DNA of 7,815 nucleotides from UBA10649 sp963700255 (lineage in GTDB: Bacteria > Actinomycetota > Actinomycetes > S36-B12), in assembly GCA_963700255.1 (NCBI GenBank), contig CAVOWW010000039.1, forward strand, positions 1-7,815. The letters run 5' to 3'. Position numbers and translations under genes: made by a program. Below are positions 4,967-7,815 of the stretch, piece by piece. The first letter of the stretch is position 1. Each line of letters starts with the position of its first letter. Under the pieces are notes generated by a model. It was not told the DNA's origin. It did no database searches and was given only the letters and a program-made list of their open reading frames with translations.

Positions 4967-7815
4967 ATGACGATTACCAGCAACCCCACCGAGGTGTTCG
5001 TGCACAACACGCTGCAGAACCCCGGCCTGACCATCGAGCGGCTCTACACGACGCCCGGGGTCCATCCCTACGACGAGGTCACCTGGGAGCGTCGCGACGT
5101 CGTCCAGACGAACTGGAAGAGCGGCGAGATCGTCTTCGAGCAGCGCGGCGCCGAGTTCCCGGACACCTGGAGCGTCAACGCCTCGACGATCGTCACCACC
5201 AAGTACTTCCGCGGCGCCGTCGGCACCCCGGAGCGCGAGCACAGCCTGCGCCAGCTGCTCGACCGCGTGGTGCTCACCTACGTGAAGGCCGGACGCGAGC
5301 ACGGCTACTTCGCGACCGAGGACGACGCGATCATCTTCGAGCACGAGCTCACCTACATGCTGCTGCACCAGGTGTTCAGCTTCAACTCGCCCGTGTGGTT
5401 CAACGTGGGCACGGTGTCGCCGCAGCAGGTGAGCGCGTGCTTCATCCTCAGCGTCGACGACACCATGGACTCGATCCTCAACTGGTACAAGGAGGAGGGC
5501 CTGATCTTCAAGGGCGGCTCCGGAGCCGGCCTCAACCTCTCGCGCATCCGCTCGAGCAAGGAGCTGCTGAAGTCGTCCGGGGGCACGGCCTCGGGTCCGG
5601 TGTCGTTCATGCGCGGCGCCGACGCGTCGGCCGGCACCATCAAGTCCGGCGGCGCCACCCGTCGCGCGGCCAAGATGGTCGTGCTCGACGTCGACCACCC
5701 CGACATCGAGGAGTTCATCGAGACCAAGGTGCGCGAGGAGGACAAGATCCGCGTCCTGCGCGACGCCGGGTACGACATGGACCTCGGCGGCAAGGACATC
5801 ACGTCCGTGCAGTACCAGAACGCCAACAACTCGGTGCGCGTCTCGGACCTGTTCATGCATGCGGTCGAGAACGGCGAGCCCTTCGGCCTCACCGCCCGCA
5901 TGGACGGCTCCGTCGTCGAGACCGTCGACGCCCGCTCGCTCTTCCGCACGATGAGCGAGGCGGCCTGGGCCTGCGCCGATCCCGGCATCCAGTACGACGA
6001 CACCATCAATGACTGGCACACGAACCCCGAGACCGGCCGCATCAATGCGTCCAACCCGTGCTCGGAGTACATGAGCCTGGACAACTCGTCCTGCAACCTG
6101 GCCAGCCTCAACCTGCTGACGTTCCTGAAGGACGACGACACCTTCGACGCGCAGCGGTTCGCGCGTGCGGTCGAGTTCGTCATCACGGCGATGGACATCA
6201 GCATCTGCTTCGCCGACTTCCCGACCGTCCCGATCGGCGAGACCACGCGCCGCTACCGCCAGCTGGGCGTCGGCTACGCCAACCTCGGTGCGCTGCTCAT
6301 GGCGACCGGGCTGCCCTACGACTCCGACGCGGGCCGCTCCTTCGCAGCCTCCATCACGAGCCTCATGACCGGCACTGCCTACAAGCGCAGCGCCGAGCTG
6401 GCGGGAATCGTCGGGCCGTACGAGGGCTACGCGCGCAACATCGACGGCCACAAGCGCGTCATGCGCAAGCACGCCGCCGCCAACGACAACGTGCGCACCG
6501 TCTCCAGTCTCGACAGCGACGTGCAGAAGGTCGCCAACAAGGTGTGGGAGGAGGCGCTGCGGATCGGCGACCAGAACGGCTGGCGCAACGCGCAGGCCTC
6601 GGTCCTCGCCCCGACCGGCACCATCGGCTTCATGATGGACTGCGACACCACCGGCATCGAGCCGGACTTCTCGCTGGTCAAGTTCAAGAAGCTCGTCGGC
6701 GGCGGCTCCATGCAGATCGTCAACCAGACGATCCCGCGCGCGCTGCGTCGCCTCGGCTACACCGAGGAGACCGTCGAGGCGATCATCGAGTACATCGGCG
6801 AGCACGGGCACGTCGTCGACGCGCCCGGCCTGAAGACCGAGCACTACGCGATCTTCGACACGGCCATGGGCCTGCGCTCCATCACCCCGATGGGCCACGT
6901 TCGGATGATGGCGGCCGTGCAGCCGTTCATCTCCGGCGCGATCTCCAAGACGGTCAACATGCCCGAGTCGGCGACCATCGAGGAGGTCGAGGAGATCTAC
7001 TTCCAGGCCTGGAAGATGGGCGTCAAGGCGCTGGCGATCTACCGCGACAACTGCAAGGTCGGGCAGCCGCTCAGCGATGCCAAGGCGAAGAAGGTCGACG
7101 AGATCGTCGACGCCACCGCCGAGGCCGTGTCGGCTGCGCTTGCGGGCCAGCCGGTGCGCAGGCGCCTGCCGAAGAGCCGTCCCAGCGTCACCACGAGCTT
7201 CTCGGTGGCCGGGGCCGAGGGCTACATGACCGCAGGCTCCTACCCCGACAACGGCCTGGGCGAGGTCTTCCTCAAGCTGGGCAAGCAGGGCTCGACCCTG
7301 GCCGGCGTGATGGACGCCTTCTCGATCGCCATCAGCATCGCGCTGCAGTACGGCGTCCCGCTGGAGGCCTTCGTCAGCAAGTTCGTCAACATGCGGTTCG
7401 AGCCGGCGGGCCTGACCGACGATCCCGACATCCGGATGTCGCAGTCGATCATGGACTACATCTTCCGCAGGCTGGCGCTGGACTACCTGCCCTACGAGAA
7501 GCGTGAGGCCCTGGGCATCTTCACCGCCGACGAGCGCACGGCCACGGTGAACGCGACCTACGGCCAGTCCGTCCCGGCCGCGTCGGCCGATCTCGACGTC
7601 GCGATCGACGAGGCTGTCGAGGAGGGCGAGGCTGCTGCTGAGGCGGCTGCACCCGTCAAGGCCGCCAGCAAGGCGCACTCCAGCGCCGAACTCCTCGAGG
7701 AGATCACCGGCACCGCGTCGGACGCACCGCTGTGCATGACGTGCGGGATCAAGATGCGCCCGGCGGGCTCGTGCTACGTCTGCGAGGGCTGCGGGAGCAC
7801 GTCCGGCTGCAGCTG
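4967..7815 (+). CDS. nrdJ: Vitamin B12-dependent (class II) ribonucleoside-diphosphate reductase, missing only the end of its stop codon
   Basis: The enzyme reduces ribonucleotides to deoxyribonucleotides using adenosylcobalamin to make a thiyl radical, so it needs neither oxygen nor a small subunit. 949 codons are visible, matching actinobacterial NrdJ length. Active-site residues are all there: Cys158 (SACFI) and Cys376 (SSCNLASLNL) as the redox pair, Cys365 as the thiyl radical site within NPCSE with Asn363 and Glu367, and APTGTIG at 548-554 for phosphate binding. The 11-residue gap between Cys365 and Cys376 matches characterised class II enzymes. A TSCPD-type domain follows (about 725-810), then an Ala/Glu-rich linker (about 870-905), then a cysteine-rich end with C923xxC926, C936xxC939xxC942 and Cys948 for zinc or disulfide transfer. 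No N-terminal ATP-cone is evident. The ATG at 4967 has GAAAGG 8 nt upstream (4953-4958). The final bases TG would begin TGA after SGCS. Co-transcribed with nrdR. Confidence 0.97.
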   Translation, partial: MTITSNPTEVFVHNTLQNPGLTIERLYTTPGVHPYDEVTWERRDVVQTNWKSGEIVFEQRGAEFPDTWSVNASTIVTTKYFRGAVGTPEREHSLRQLLDRVVLTYVKAGREHGYFATEDDAIIFEHELTYMLLHQVFSFNSPVWFNVGTVSPQQVSACFILSVDDTMDSILNWYKEEGLIFKGGSGAGLNLSRIRSSKELLKSSGGTASGPVSFMRGADASAGTIKSGGATRRAAKMVVLDVDHPDIEEFIETKVREEDKIRVLRDAGYDMDLGGKDITSVQYQNANNSVRVSDLFMHAVENGEPFGLTARMDGSVVETVDARSLFRTMSEAAWACADPGIQYDDTINDWHTNPETGRINASNPCSEYMSLDNSSCNLASLNLLTFLKDDDTFDAQRFARAVEFVITAMDISICFADFPTVPIGETTRRYRQLGVGYANLGALLMATGLPYDSDAGRSFAASITSLMTGTAYKRSAELAGIVGPYEGYARNIDGHKRVMRKHAAANDNVRTVSSLDSDVQKVANKVWEEALRIGDQNGWRNAQASVLAPTGTIGFMMDCDTTGIEPDFSLVKFKKLVGGGSMQIVNQTIPRALRRLGYTEETVEAIIEYIGEHGHVVDAPGLKTEHYAIFDTAMGLRSITPMGHVRMMAAVQPFISGAISKTVNMPESATIEEVEEIYFQAWKMGVKALAIYRDNCKVGQPLSDAKAKKVDEIVDATAEAVSAALAGQPVRRRLPKSRPSVTTSFSVAGAEGYMTAGSYPDNGLGEVFLKLGKQGSTLAGVMDAFSIAISIALQYGVPLEAFVSKFVNMRFEPAGLTDDPDIRMSQSIMDYIFRRLALDYLPYEKREALGIFTADERTATVNATYGQSVPAASADLDVAIDEAVEEGEAAAEAAAPVKAASKAHSSAELLEEITGTASDAPLCMTCGIKMRPAGSCYVCEGCGSTSGCS

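Noticed and set aside
4649..7678. A 1009-codon open frame on the minus strand opposite nrdR/nrdJ
   Set aside because: It mirrors the GC-rich codons of nrdJ, has shadow composition (Arg/Asp/Gly/Val/Leu rich) and no recognisable domain, while nrdJ is fully conserved on the other strand.

Overview
The window is high-GC, GC-ending-codon DNA from an actinobacterium. The evidence is the gene set and order (dinG-type helicase, lexA, LysM protein, nrdR, nrdJ), a perfect TCGAAC-N4-GTTCGA actinobacterial SOS box, GTG starts for lexA and nrdR, and a likely leaderless gene. Lineage below phylum is not resolved; no RNA genes, insertion sequences or CRISPR arrays are visible.

Layout. (1) Bases 4-732, plus strand: C-terminal part of a DinG-family helicase; the window edge cuts it, and an in-frame TAG sits at bases 1-3. 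(2) 719-1791, minus strand: a secreted SGNH/GDSL-hydrolase lipoprotein. Its catalytic domain and its Pro/Ala-rich tail lie in two different reading frames, so there is an apparent single-base frameshift near 945-966. It is easy to miss because the catalytic frame never reaches a stop inside the window. (3) 1816-2523, minus strand: lexA, 24 bp upstream of the lipoprotein gene and probably co-transcribed with it. (4) 2524-2797: divergent control region with two LexA boxes, one on the lexA promoter and one just downstream of the predicted LysM-gene start point. (5) 2798-3214, plus: small membrane-anchored LysM protein in the position of the mycobacterial Rv2719c-type division inhibitor. (6) 3258-4271, plus: a second, unrelated-looking SGNH hydrolase, probably leaderless. 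(7) 4272-4422: nrdR leader with two well-spaced NrdR boxes, a palindrome between them and short helically phased direct repeats. (8) 4423-4938 nrdR and 4967-end nrdJ, a two-gene operon; nrdJ appears complete except for the last base of its stop codon.

How it fits together. lexA and the LysM gene are LexA-controlled SOS genes (damage sensing and cell-division/envelope response). DinG-type helicases act on damaged or blocked DNA. nrdR-nrdJ supply dNTPs through a B12-dependent class II ribonucleotide reductase, with autoregulation by NrdR. The block therefore joins DNA damage, dNTP supply and cell-envelope functions. The unusual part is the two SGNH hydrolases flanking the lexA/LysM pair, one of them apparently in the lexA operon. 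I found no wholly new system; the most original items are the hidden frameshifted lipoprotein, the three-half-site SOS operator and the structured NrdR leader.
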